Positions 17,790 to 27,793 of a stretch of 64,000 nt of DNA are shown here, piece after piece. A program made the translations under genes and the position numbers. The first letter of the stretch is position 1. Every line of letters starts with the position of its first letter. The notes below the pieces were generated by a model that searched no databases, was not told the DNA's origin, and saw only the letters and a list, made by a program, of their open reading frames with translations. The DNA lies in NCBI RefSeq assembly GCF_003290125.1, contig NZ_QMKH01000001.1, forward strand, positions 868,001 to 932,000, in the 5' to 3' direction. The stretch is from Microvirga flavescens. Its GTDB lineage: Bacteria; Pseudomonadota; Alphaproteobacteria; Rhizobiales; Beijerinckiaceae.

Positions 17790-18947
17790 TTATCGCGGAG
17801 TGTTCCCCCGTCCTATGAGATCGCGCGCCACGATCAGCCGCATGATCTCGTTGGTGCCTTCCAGAATTTGATGAACGCGCAAGTCGCGCACGATCTTTTC
17901 GATGCCGTAATCGGCAAGATAGCCGTAGCCGCCGTGAAGCTGCAGCGCTTCGTTGGCGACGGTAAAGCCGGTGTCGGTGGCGAGGCGTTTCGCCATTGCG
18001 CAAAGCTTCGTCGCATCTGGCGTCTTGGCATCGAGCGCGGAGGCGGCGCGCCACAGGAAGGTGCGCGCCGCTTCAAGTTCCGTCGCCATGTCGGCGAGGC
18101 GGAACTGGAGTGCCTGAAAGTCCGCGATTCGCTTGCCAAAAGCCTTGCGTTCGGCGGTGTAGGTCAGCGCCTTGTCGAGCGCCGCCTGCGCACCGCCGAG
18201 CGAGCACGCGCCGATGTTGAGACGCCCGCCATCGAGCCCGGACATGGCGATCTTGAAGCCCATGCCTTCCTCTGACAGGCGGTTTTCGACGGGCACGCGC
18301 ACATTCTCGAAGATCACAGCGCGGGTGGGCTGCGCGTTCCAGCCCATCTTCTTCTCATTCGCGCCGAAGGAGACGCCGGGCGTGTCCTTCTCGATCACGA
18401 GAGTCGAGATGCCGGAAGGGCCATCCTCGCCCGTGCGCACCATCGTCACGTAGATGTCGGAGACGCCTGCGCCGGAGATGAACTGCTTGACGCCGTTGAC
18501 GATGTAATGATCGCCGTCGCGCACCGCGCGCGTCTTCAAGGCGGCCGCGTCCGAGCCGGAGCCTGGCTCCGTCAGGCAGTAGCTGCCGATCTTCTCCATC
18601 GTGCACAACGTCGGCAGGAAGCGCTGGCGCTGTTCTTCCGAACCGTAGCGGTCGATCATCCACGAGACCATGTTGTGGATGGACAGATACGCCGACACGG
18701 CGGGGCAGCCCGTCGCGAGCGCCTCGAAGATCAGGGCCGCATCGAGCCGCGTCATGCCTGAGCCACCGACATCCTCGCGGGTATAGATCGCCGCCATGCC
18801 GAGCGCCGCCGCCTCGCGCATCACATCGACGGGAAAGTGCTTCTTCTCGTCCCATTCGAGGGCGTAAGGAGCAATGTTGTCCGCCGCGAAGGCGAGAGCC
18901 ATGTCGCGAATGGCGATTTGATCGTCGGTGAGAGAGAACTGGATCAT
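17790..18947 (-). CDS. Acyl-CoA dehydrogenase, probably isobutyryl-CoA dehydrogenase
   Basis: A flavin-dependent acyl-CoA oxidation enzyme. The 385-residue protein has the ACAD signature YCLTEPGSGSDAA near residue 128, and C-terminal motifs GGYGYLADYGIEKIVRD and EGTNEIMR, the Glu of EGT being in the position of the catalytic base in several ACADs. Location beside mmsB, with mmsA further along on the same strand, makes isobutyryl-CoA (valine pathway) the likely substrate, though other short branched acyl-CoAs remain possible. The ATG at 18947 starts MIQFSLTDDQ, typical of the family. Confidence 0.92.
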   Translation of the reverse strand: MIQFSLTDDQIAIRDMALAFAADNIAPYALEWDEKKHFPVDVMREAAALGMAAIYTREDVGGSGMTRLDAALIFEALATGCPAVSAYLSIHNMVSWMIDRYGSEEQRQRFLPTLCTMEKIGSYCLTEPGSGSDAAALKTRAVRDGDHYIVNGVKQFISGAGVSDIYVTMVRTGEDGPSGISTLVIEKDTPGVSFGANEKKMGWNAQPTRAVIFENVRVPVENRLSEEGMGFKIAMSGLDGGRLNIGACSLGGAQAALDKALTYTAERKAFGKRIADFQALQFRLADMATELEAARTFLWRAASALDAKTPDATKLCAMAKRLATDTGFTVANEALQLHGGYGYLADYGIEKIVRDLRVHQILEGTNEIMRLIVARDLIGRGNTPR

Positions 18948-19077
18948 GGTTCTAAAATCGTCCCGACATGGGCGGTTCGGGCACCCCGACTTTGGATCTA
19001 GGGCAGGGAACCACGAAGTTTTTATGTGGGTAGTCGGATAAACTAGCTATACTATAGCGAATCGGTTTCGAGGGGCT

Positions 19078-21162
19078 ATGATTCGACTATTCATTTGCAA
19101 TCGCCTGGTTCCGGCATTTCTGGTTTTTTCAAGTTCTGGACTGATCGCGGCTCTGTTCTTCTTTCAGAACCCGGTCGAGCTCTATCTCGGAAATAGCTCC
19201 GAGTTTGTTCATCCAGTTCTCGCGGCGATTAAATTTTACCTGTATTGGGCCGCTCTTTTCGTTTCTGCGCCCCTATTAGCGGTGTTTTTTCTCCCGCGGA
19301 GGCTGGCCTTGTGGGCCGCGTCCGTTCTTGCGGGCCTGGCCATTGCGTTCTGGATCCAGAATTCCTTCTTTGTGAATGATTTCGGGAGGCTCGACGGTCA
19401 AAACTGGTCGCTGGACGTTCCGGTTGTCGTCTTTGCGATGGAAACGCTCGGCTTTGTCCTGGCGTTGATTGGCGGGTTCTTCCTGGCGAAGGCGCGGCCA
19501 CGGCCCGTCGCGATTGCACTTTCGGCATTGTTTTTGGCGTCCCTTGCCACCACCATCCTCAGCCTCGGGCGGCAGGATCTTTCCTCCCGGAAGACCGACG
19601 ACGGTCGGGAGGCAGTTTACAACTTCTCGCGGGATCGGAATCTCCTGGTGGTCCTGCTCGATTCCATGCAATCCGACTTTCTGGCGGAGCTTGCGGAGGA
19701 GGATCCCAGAATCAAGACGGCCTTGGAGGGGTTCACGTACTTTCCTGATACGGCCGGGGTCTCCACGTCCACTTACCTTGCCGTTCCGACGATTCATTCC
19801 GGGCAGGAATATGCGGAAGGAGCGTCGATCACGGAGCATTACCGCAAGACGATCGTCGAAGGCTCCTTCATCAACAAACTGGCGAGGGAAGGTTTTCGAT
19901 CTTCAGTGGTCGGCACATACAAGGGGGCCTGCCCCAGCGAGGCGAAAAGCTGCACGGATACGCGCAGCGCTCTCTATGGAGCGGAGAGCAAAGCGCGGGA
20001 AGAGGCCGCGACTTTGTTGAATTTGAGCCTTCTGAGAATCGCGCCCCTCCCGCTCAAGACAGCCGTCTACAATGACGGCAATTGGCGTTTGGCCTTCGAG
20101 AGCGGGCTGTCCGGCGCCGATTACCAGTCGGCCATTGTCGGTAATCGTATCATGACCGGGATCGGCGGCGGTCTTCGAGTCGATGACGGTGCACCGACGG
20201 TCAAGTTCATTCATCTCATGAGCACGCACCTGCCGATCGTGCTTAACGGCCGCTGCGAGTACACCTCCAAGCCCCAACCCGTCACACGCGCCAACTTCAA
20301 GGATCAGGTCCGCTGTGCGCTGTTCGCCTTCTCGACTCTGGTGGAGGGTCTGAAACGGGAGGGTATCTTCGATAAAACAGCGATCATTCTGCTTTCCGAT
20401 CACGGATCGCATGGCGGATGGCATCACACGAAGAGCGATGGAAGCGAGGACATTCCCTCGCATCTCGTCGGCGTCGCCAACCCGACGCTTGCCGTAAAGC
20501 CGATGAAGGCTCAAGGAGCGATGCGGGTCTCGGACCATTCCGCCAGCATGATCGATGTGGCGGCCACCGCTTGCGATCTCATGTCCGCCTGCACAATGGA
20601 TTTCGGCTGGTCTGCCTTGAAGGACGGCTCGCCCCGCACTCGCCGCTTCCTGTCCTATACCTGGGCGCGGAACATGGGCGACGCGGACGAGGTTGCCGAT
20701 ATGGTCACGTACGAGATCCGGGGCCCGTTGCTCGACGTTGCGAATTGGACACGGCTTTTGAACCCGTACTCGCCGGGAGACAAGATTTCCTTCGCGAAGG
20801 ATGGGAACGCTCGCGCATTCATCGGCCGAGGGTGGGTCTTAGATGCATCGTTCAAAGGCTATCGCATGAACGGGCCGAGGTCTGACGTCATGTTTCGCCT
20901 CGCGCAAAGCCCCAAAGAGAATCTCAGCTTGCATTTCCGCGCCGCGAGAGGAGAACCGGGGCAACGGTTCAGCGTCTCTGTCAATGGCGAGGCGATCGGC
21001 GAGGTGCGGTTCGCCGATACGACTGACGAGCAAGAGTTTCAATTCACCGTACCCGTAGGAGCCTTAAAGGAGAACGCCGAACTGTTCATTCAGCTCAGGC
21101 CGAACGATGCCGGCGCGACTTCGGGATTGAAGATGCGCTGGATGATGCTCTCGGGGACGTAG
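19078..21162 (+). CDS. Membrane-anchored sulfatase/phosphotransferase-like enzyme, paralogue A
   Basis: Alkaline-phosphatase-superfamily membrane enzyme of 694 residues. Five N-terminal hydrophobic helices (about 10-30, 50-72, 76-96, 115-137, 145-163) lead to a periplasmic catalytic domain, the layout of LtaS, EptA and OpgB. Candidate catalytic parts are Asp195 in VVLLDSMQSD, a Ser/Thr nucleophile in VSTSTYLAVPTIHSG (about 228-242), His in MSTHLPI, and the metal pair in LSDHGSHGG. Six cysteines are shared with the next gene and may pair. A beta-rich C-terminal region (about 570-694) is also shared. Codon third positions are less G/C-rich than in the flanks. The function is unproven; modification of a surface glycan or lipid is an inference. 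Confidence 0.8.
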   Translation: MIRLFICNRLVPAFLVFSSSGLIAALFFFQNPVELYLGNSSEFVHPVLAAIKFYLYWAALFVSAPLLAVFFLPRRLALWAASVLAGLAIAFWIQNSFFVNDFGRLDGQNWSLDVPVVVFAMETLGFVLALIGGFFLAKARPRPVAIALSALFLASLATTILSLGRQDLSSRKTDDGREAVYNFSRDRNLLVVLLDSMQSDFLAELAEEDPRIKTALEGFTYFPDTAGVSTSTYLAVPTIHSGQEYAEGASITEHYRKTIVEGSFINKLAREGFRSSVVGTYKGACPSEAKSCTDTRSALYGAESKAREEAATLLNLSLLRIAPLPLKTAVYNDGNWRLAFESGLSGADYQSAIVGNRIMTGIGGGLRVDDGAPTVKFIHLMSTHLPIVLNGRCEYTSKPQPVTRANFKDQVRCALFAFSTLVEGLKREGIFDKTAIILLSDHGSHGGWHHTKSDGSEDIPSHLVGVANPTLAVKPMKAQGAMRVSDHSASMIDVAATACDLMSACTMDFGWSALKDGSPRTRRFLSYTWARNMGDADEVADMVTYEIRGPLLDVANWTRLLNPYSPGDKISFAKDGNARAFIGRGWVLDASFKGYRMNGPRSDVMFRLAQSPKENLSLHFRAARGEPGQRFSVSVNGEAIGEVRFADTTDEQEFQFTVPVGALKENAELFIQLRPNDAGATSGLKMRWMMLSGT

Positions 21163-21206
21163 TCAAGAACTTCAATCCAAGAAGCCGCCGGGCTCAGATC
21201 ATCGCC

Positions 21207-23342
21207 ATGTCGAGAGAACAGCTCGAAAATCGGATCGAGGTGAGAATATTGCGACGCTACTTCATGGATAGACTGGTATATTTCGCTTTGGCCTTGTCGG
21301 GTGCAGCCTTGGCCTGCACGATCGTGTTCTTTCAAGGCCCGGCCGATCTTTACGGCGGCAATGCGGAAGAATTTACATATTCGCTTTCTTCGTCCTTTGA
21401 GATCTTCGTGCCTTGGGGATTGGCGTGCCTGCTCGTTCCATCGGCCTTGGTTCTGGCGATGCCGCGCCGGGTCATGCCCTGGCTTGCGGCGGCGATTGCC
21501 GCCTTGTCCGCGATGGTTTGGGTTCAAAGCGCTTTCCTTCTCCATGATTTCGGCATCCTCGACGGCCAATCCTGGTCAATGGAGGTGGCAACGCCTCGCC
21601 TTGTCGTGGAAACGGCCGGTGTGATTCTTCTCTTTGCGGTTTCCATCCTCGTTGCGAGAAGGCGCCCGGGTCCTTTCGCTGTCGGGCTTGGCGCTCTTGC
21701 TGCCGCGATTTTTGTGTCGGCAATCTTTGCTCAAACCGGCGTTGCAACAAAGCAGGAGAGAACATCGACGCAAACCGGGAGCCTTTACAGTTTTTCTCCC
21801 GAGAAGAACCTGCTGGTGATTTTGCTGGATTCGATGCAGTCCGATTTTCTCGGAGAACTGGCCGTCGAAGACATCCGTATTGGAAAGGCGCTTGAAGGGT
21901 TCACCCACTTCCCCGATACGACCGGCGTCTCATCATCGACCTATCTTGCCGTACCAACCATCCATTCTGGCGCGGAATACGCGATTGGGGCGTCGATCAG
22001 CGAGCATTATAAAGAGTCGGTCGTCGAGGGGTCCTTCATCAATCGGTTTGCGAAAGCGGGTTACAGGACCAGCATGATCGGCCCCCTTCTCGGCACATGT
22101 CCGCAAGAGGCCGCCCTATGCGTGGGATCCGCGGCCGCGCTGCATGGCTGGGAAAGCGAGAAGCTTGGCGAGGCAGCCAAGCTGTTGAACTTGAGTCTGT
22201 TCCGTGCCGCGCCGCTCGCCCTGAAGGAGTACATCTACAACGGCGGCAACTGGCGTGTCTCATTTGGGCAAGGCGATTCCCAGGAGAGCACACAAGAGGC
22301 TGTTATCGGCAACCGGATCATGGAAAAGCTGGGTGAGAGCGCCGCAATGGACTCGCCTGTGCCGACGGCGAAGTTCTTCCACCTGATGAGCACGCATCTG
22401 CCGATCATTTATAACGATAAATGTGAGCTCGTTTCAGAGCCGCTTCCGATACGGCGCGGCAATTTCAAAAACCAGGTCAGATGTGGGCTTCTCTCTTTTG
22501 CCTCTCTGGTCGAGGACCTGAAGCGCGACGGTCAGTTCGACCGCACGGCAATCATCCTTCTCGCCGATCATGGGGCGCACGGCGGCTGGCCGCATCCTTC
22601 GGCTCCGGGAAGTGAGGATATCAGGTCCTATCTCGTTGGTGTCGCGAATCCGGCGCTGGCGGTGAAGCCGCTTCGTGCGACGGGACCGATGAAGACTTCG
22701 AACCGGCAGGCCAGCCTGACCGATATCGCCGCGACGGCTTGCGATCTGATGTCGGATTGCGAGGCGGATTTTGGACGCTCTGTTTTCGCGGAGGATGACG
22801 CTCCGCGGGTGCGGCAGTTCCTGTCCTATACCTGGGCGCGCGGGCTGACGGGAGCGGACGCTCTTAACGACATCGTTTTGTACAAGATTGATGGGCCGTT
22901 GTTCGACGTCGCCAATTGGGAGCGGATCGTAAATCCTCTCGCACTCAATGAGCGCGTTCTTTTCAGCAATGGCGGCAATGCGCGCGCATTCGTAGGCCGA
23001 GGCTGGGCTTACCGGATGGACAACGATGGAATGACAGCGCGAGGCCCCAAATCGGAAATTCTGTTCCGCCTGACGGATGCCGATGAGGACGACCTTGTCT
23101 TGCGTCTCGCAGCTATGAGCAAAATACCCGGTCTGAAAGTCTCGATGCGGGTCAATGGAACGAAGATTGGCACCATGACCTTCGATGAGGCAGGGGCCAA
23201 GGAATTTTCCGTTGCCTTACCGCGCGAGACGCTGAGTGAGGGCGATAAGATCCTGTTGTCTCTGGAACCTTTGAGCGGCCCAAGCGAGCCGAACAAGGAA
23301 TCCGGATTCAAGGTGCAAGAGATAATCGTTAAGCCGCGATAG
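21207..23342 (+). CDS. Membrane-anchored sulfatase/phosphotransferase-like enzyme, paralogue B
   Basis: Tandem paralogue of the preceding gene, similar over its whole length: VFFQGPADLYGGNAEEF for FFFQNPVELYLGNSSEF, LLDSMQSDFLGEL, SSSTYLAVPTIHSG, MSTHLPIIYN and LADHGAHGG. The same cysteines recur (GTCPQEAALC, DKCELV, QVRC, ACDLMSDC). It has 711 residues from the ATG at 21207, or 692 from the ATG at 21264, which matches the paralogue's length better; neither start has a good ribosome-binding site. It begins 44 bp after paralogue A, so the two are probably co-transcribed. Charged loops differ between copies, which suggests related but distinct acceptors. Confidence 0.8.
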   Translation: MSREQLENRIEVRILRRYFMDRLVYFALALSGAALACTIVFFQGPADLYGGNAEEFTYSLSSSFEIFVPWGLACLLVPSALVLAMPRRVMPWLAAAIAALSAMVWVQSAFLLHDFGILDGQSWSMEVATPRLVVETAGVILLFAVSILVARRRPGPFAVGLGALAAAIFVSAIFAQTGVATKQERTSTQTGSLYSFSPEKNLLVILLDSMQSDFLGELAVEDIRIGKALEGFTHFPDTTGVSSSTYLAVPTIHSGAEYAIGASISEHYKESVVEGSFINRFAKAGYRTSMIGPLLGTCPQEAALCVGSAAALHGWESEKLGEAAKLLNLSLFRAAPLALKEYIYNGGNWRVSFGQGDSQESTQEAVIGNRIMEKLGESAAMDSPVPTAKFFHLMSTHLPIIYNDKCELVSEPLPIRRGNFKNQVRCGLLSFASLVEDLKRDGQFDRTAIILLADHGAHGGWPHPSAPGSEDIRSYLVGVANPALAVKPLRATGPMKTSNRQASLTDIAATACDLMSDCEADFGRSVFAEDDAPRVRQFLSYTWARGLTGADALNDIVLYKIDGPLFDVANWERIVNPLALNERVLFSNGGNARAFVGRGWAYRMDNDGMTARGPKSEILFRLTDADEDDLVLRLAAMSKIPGLKVSMRVNGTKIGTMTFDEAGAKEFSVALPRETLSEGDKILLSLEPLSGPSEPNKESGFKVQEIIVKPR

Positions 23343-23453
23343 GCAGCCTTTAAGCGCCTGCGCATCGCGTCGGACCTTGCAGGTTCGGCAGCTCCGGTAC
23401 GGTCACATGACTGCCTGCCCGGAAGGTTCTCGGCAAAGCCCGGACCAGTGATA

Positions 23454-23569
23454 CGAAAACCGCCGCTCCCGGTGTGAGAGCGGCGGTGAAGAAACTCCCT
23501 AAGAAGGCTTTCAGGCCTTTCTCACTTCATCGTCGGAATGGAGACTTCCGCGCCTTCCTTGATGCCGGA
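23454..23569 (-). repeat. Distal copy of the mmsA 3' end plus terminator (670-bp-offset direct repeat)
   Basis: Positions 23521-23569 repeat 24191-24239 with one mismatch in 49 bp. They encode a detached tail, GIKEGAEVSIPTMK followed by TGA, against GIKEGAEFSIPTMK in mmsA. Beyond it, the hairpin region 23455-23486 matches 24125-24156 at the same 670-bp offset, while the ~30 bp in between has diverged. The fragment has no start and is a duplication scar, not a gene. Confidence 0.85.
23455..23486 (-). terminator. Rho-independent terminator downstream of the mmsA/netrin-like transcript
   Basis: On the minus strand, CCGCCGCTC and GAGCGGCGG form a 9-bp G/C stem with a 9-nt loop, followed by TTTTC. 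It also faces the end of paralogue B, so it separates the two convergent transcripts. The same hairpin recurs inside the netrin-like gene at 24125-24156. Confidence 0.7.
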
Positions 23570-23578
23570 TGCGACCGG

Positions 23579-24190
23579 TCAAGGCCGCCGAGCCTTCTTG
23601 AGGGCTCTGATTTCCCGTCTCAGCGCGTTTCTGAAGAGCGCGTAATCGTAATCAAGCTCGGAGCGGCTTGGCAAAGCTTCATCAGTCAGCTGCAGCGGGG
23701 GCAAGTCCCAACAGGGAGGGATTTCGCCATCCCAATCGGTTTTTTCACCTGTCGCACTCTTGATGATCTTGCTCACTGAAGCCGCGAAAAACACAGCTGT
23801 CGCTTTGCTCGCCTCAAAGTTTCGGATCGTCTCTTCAACTGGGCAATCTTCCGCGCAGGGAATGGAGGGATACCAGACGATCTTGGTATGGGGCCCGCCA
23901 TCTCCCTTGAACCATTCGAAGACGTCGTACGTGATCGCATAGACACCACCTCGGTTCGCGAAGGGGATGTATTCAGCAGAAGCAACGCGGCCGAGAAAGA
24001 TCGATTGCATTCCCGCAATGCGTTCCCGGGCATATACCGAAGCTGCCTTGGGGGCTTGCCCGAAGGATTTGAGCTCTCTCGAGTAGGGTGGGATCGGACA
24101 TTGCAACGCCTGAACCGGCCATGCGAAAACCGCCGCTCCCAGGGTGAGAGCGGCGGCGAGAGAATGTCGTGACAGGGTCTTCAAACCCAA
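23579..24190 (-). CDS. Secreted netrin-like (NTR/TIMP-type) domain protein
   Basis: A 203-residue secreted protein. A signal peptide (hydrophobic LAAALTLGAAVFAW, cleavage after VQA near residue 28) precedes a domain with SIFLGRVASAEY and YAITYDVFEWFKGD, which resembles the OB-fold netrin-like/TIMP pattern seen in bacterial secreted proteins; this assignment is tentative. Cysteines at the mature N-terminus, in IPCAEDC and in PPCW fit disulphides. No ATG is available: the frame starts at TTG 24190, one base after the mmsA stop, or at TTG 24184, so translation probably depends on mmsA. Its first 25 codons lie in a duplicated copy of the mmsA terminator. Third positions are less G/C-rich than in mmsA. 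Confidence 0.7.
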   Translation of the reverse strand: MGLKTLSRHSLAAALTLGAAVFAWPVQALQCPIPPYSRELKSFGQAPKAASVYARERIAGMQSIFLGRVASAEYIPFANRGGVYAITYDVFEWFKGDGGPHTKIVWYPSIPCAEDCPVEETIRNFEASKATAVFFAASVSKIIKSATGEKTDWDGEIPPCWDLPPLQLTDEALPSRSELDYDYALFRNALRREIRALKKARRP

Positions 24191-24191
24191 C

Positions 24192-25688
<1,497 letters not shown>

Positions 25689-25718
25689 GGCATACTCCTC
25701 CGGAATTGTTGGTGCTCT

Positions 25719-25758
25719 GTTTTACCTTTGTCGAAAACGCACTTCCATAGGTGAAAAC
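25719..25758. promoter_or_regulatory. Candidate operator between mmsA and its divergent LysR gene
   Basis: GTTTTACC (25719-25726) and GGTGAAAAC (25750-25758) form an imperfect inverted repeat about 40 bp across, in the 97-bp space between the two divergent genes. Dyads of this span are usual for LysR regulators. No binding data; inference only. Confidence 0.35.
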
Positions 25759-25785
25759 GAAGCGACGCTGTGCAAAAATGCCAAT

Positions 25786-26676
25786 ATGAGCCACTTCGAT
25801 TGGGACGATCTCCGCTTCTTCCTCGCCGTCGCCCGCACCGGGCGGCTGACGGTGGCGGCGCGCCGCCTTGAGGCGGACCATACCACGGTTTCCCGCCGCC
25901 TTTCCGCGCTGGAGGAGGCGCTCCAAACCAAGCTCTTCGAGCGCAGGCCCCAAGGCTACAGCCTGACGGAGCAGGGGGAGCGGCTGCTCGCCAGGGCCGA
26001 GAGCATGGAGAGCCAGGCCCTGAGCGCCGCCAGCGAGATCGGCGGGGCGGACCTCGCCGTCAGCGGCACCGTGCGCGTCGGCGCGCCGGACGGGCTGGGC
26101 ACGTATTTTCTCGCCGCCGAGCTTGGGGGCCTCGCCGAGCGGCACCCCGAACTGACGATCCAGCTCGTCGCGCTGCCGCGCACCTTCTCGCTCTCCAAGC
26201 GCGAGGCTGATATTGCCGTGACGGTGGAACAGCCGACGGAAGGGCGGCTCGTCTCGCGCAAGCTCACCGATTACCGCCTGCGCATGTACGCCTCCGCGCA
26301 ATATCTGGAGCGCCACGGCGAGCCGCGCACGCTCGAGGATCTCGGGGGTCGGCTGCTTGTGACTTATGTGGCCGATCTCGTTTACAGCCCCGTTCTGCAT
26401 TATGCCGTCGGTCTCGAAAAATTCGGCCCGCGCCACTACGAATGCGCCAGCGTGGTCGCCCAGCTCGAGGCCGTGCGCGCGGGCGTCGGTATCGGCATCC
26501 TCCACGATTACGCGGCGCGGCAGCACCCGGAACTGAAGCTCGTGTTGCCCGAGGTTTCCTTCACCCGCACCTATTGGATTGTCACCCACGCGGACGTGCG
26601 CAGCCTTCACCGCATCGAGACCGTTCATGCGTTCATGCTGGAGCGGGTGAAGGCGAACCGGGCGTTGTTTGTGTGA
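25786..26676 (+). CDS. LysR-family transcriptional regulator, probable regulator of mmsA
   Basis: A 296-residue protein with an N-terminal winged helix-turn-helix (WDDLRFFLAVARTGRLTVAARRL, then TTVSRRLSALEEAL) and a C-terminal periplasmic-binding-like effector domain from about residue 90. The HTH resembles the subgroup often placed divergently to mmsA-type dehydrogenases, and here it is divergent from mmsA with 97 bp shared. The start at ATG 25786 gives the usual MSHFDWDDLRFF opening; the upstream in-frame extension to 25630 runs back into mmsA and is rejected. Confidence 0.9.
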   Translation: MSHFDWDDLRFFLAVARTGRLTVAARRLEADHTTVSRRLSALEEALQTKLFERRPQGYSLTEQGERLLARAESMESQALSAASEIGGADLAVSGTVRVGAPDGLGTYFLAAELGGLAERHPELTIQLVALPRTFSLSKREADIAVTVEQPTEGRLVSRKLTDYRLRMYASAQYLERHGEPRTLEDLGGRLLVTYVADLVYSPVLHYAVGLEKFGPRHYECASVVAQLEAVRAGVGIGILHDYAARQHPELKLVLPEVSFTRTYWIVTHADVRSLHRIETVHAFMLERVKANRALFV

Positions 26677-26820
26677 GGTTTGCGAAAACTTGCATGAGGC
26701 GCTCGGCCTGCCTTCTTCCCACAAGGAGGGAGAATGAGTGTCGCGCCGCATTCGGGCACGCAGTACTTCACCTTCCGGGCCGAACGGTCTAAGTCTGTCG
26801 CAGAAAAATGGAGTTCCCCG

Positions 26821-27792
26821 ATGGCTTCCAAGCTTGACCAATTGCGCGCCATGACCGTCGTCGTCGCCGATACCGGCGATCTCGACGCGGTGCGCCGCCT
26901 GAAACCGCAGGATTGCACCACAAACCCGACGCTGCTGCTCAAGGCGGTCGAAAATCCGGCCTATGCCGCCATCGTCGAGGAGGCGCTGGCCTGGGGGCGC
27001 AAGCAGGGCGGTTCCAAGGAGGGTGTCGTCGCGGCGATCTGCGACCGGCTTGCCGTCGCCTTTGGAGCGGAACTTGCCAAGATCGTGCCGGGCCGCGTCT
27101 CGACGGAGGTCGACGCCGACCTGTCCTTCGACACGCAGGCGAGCGTGGAGAAAGCACGGGCCATCATCAAGGCTTACGAGGAGCACGGCATCGGGCGCGA
27201 GCGCATCCTCATCAAGATCGCCTCCACCTGGGAGGGCATCCGCGCGGCGGAGGTTCTGCAGAAGGAAGGCATCGACTGCAATCTCACGCTGCTCTTCGCG
27301 CAGGTGCAGGCACAGGCCTGCGCGGAAGCGGGCGTCTTCCTCATCTCGCCCTTCGTCGGTCGCATTCTCGACTGGCACGTGAAGGCGGGCGGCGGCCCCT
27401 ACACGGGCGAGACCGATCCCGGCGTGCTCTCCGTGCGCAACATCTACGCGTCCTACAAGGCGCAAGGCATCAAGACGGTGGTGATGGGCGCATCCTTCCG
27501 TAACATCGGTGAGATCGAAGCGCTGGCGGGTTGCGACCGCCTCACCATTTCGCCCGCGCTCATCGACGAACTGGCGAATGCGCAAGGTGAGTTGCCGCGC
27601 AAGCTCTCCGCCGACAACGTGGCAAAGATCGCGCCATTGCCGCGCCTCGACGAGAAGGCGTTCCGCTTCGCATTGAACGAGGATGCGATGGCGACGGAAA
27701 AGCTCAGCGAAGGCATCCGTGCTTTCGTGAAGGATTTGCGCTCGCTCCGCGCGCTCGTCGCGAAGCACCTCGACACGGCGAAGGCGGCGTAA
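26821..27792 (+). CDS. tal: Transaldolase
   Basis: Transfers a dihydroxyacetone unit between sugar phosphates in the non-oxidative pentose phosphate pathway. The 323-residue TalB-type protein has the Schiff-base lysine at residue 132 in [22 protein letters not shown] near 31, and FVGRILDWH near 180. ATG at 26821 with GGAG about 8 nt upstream. It is followed after 1 bp by the isochorismatase-like gene, so the two form one transcript. The combination has no obvious metabolic link. Confidence 0.94.
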   Translation: MASKLDQLRAMTVVVADTGDLDAVRRLKPQDCTTNPTLLLKAVENPAYAAIVEEALAWGRKQGGSKEGVVAAICDRLAVAFGAELAKIVPGRVSTEVDADLSFDTQASVEKARAIIKAYEEHGIGRERILIKIASTWEGIRAAEVLQKEGIDCNLTLLFAQVQAQACAEAGVFLISPFVGRILDWHVKAGGGPYTGETDPGVLSVRNIYASYKAQGIKTVVMGASFRNIGEIEALAGCDRLTISPALIDELANAQGELPRKLSADNVAKIAPLPRLDEKAFRFALNEDAMATEKLSEGIRAFVKDLRSLRALVAKHLDTAKAA

Positions 27793-27793
27793 A

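Noticed and set aside
19025..19053. Possible promoter for the sulfatase-like pair (TATACT at 19048-19053)
   Set aside because: The -10 is good but the sequence 17 bp upstream (TGTGGG) does not resemble a -35, so I do not list it as a feature.
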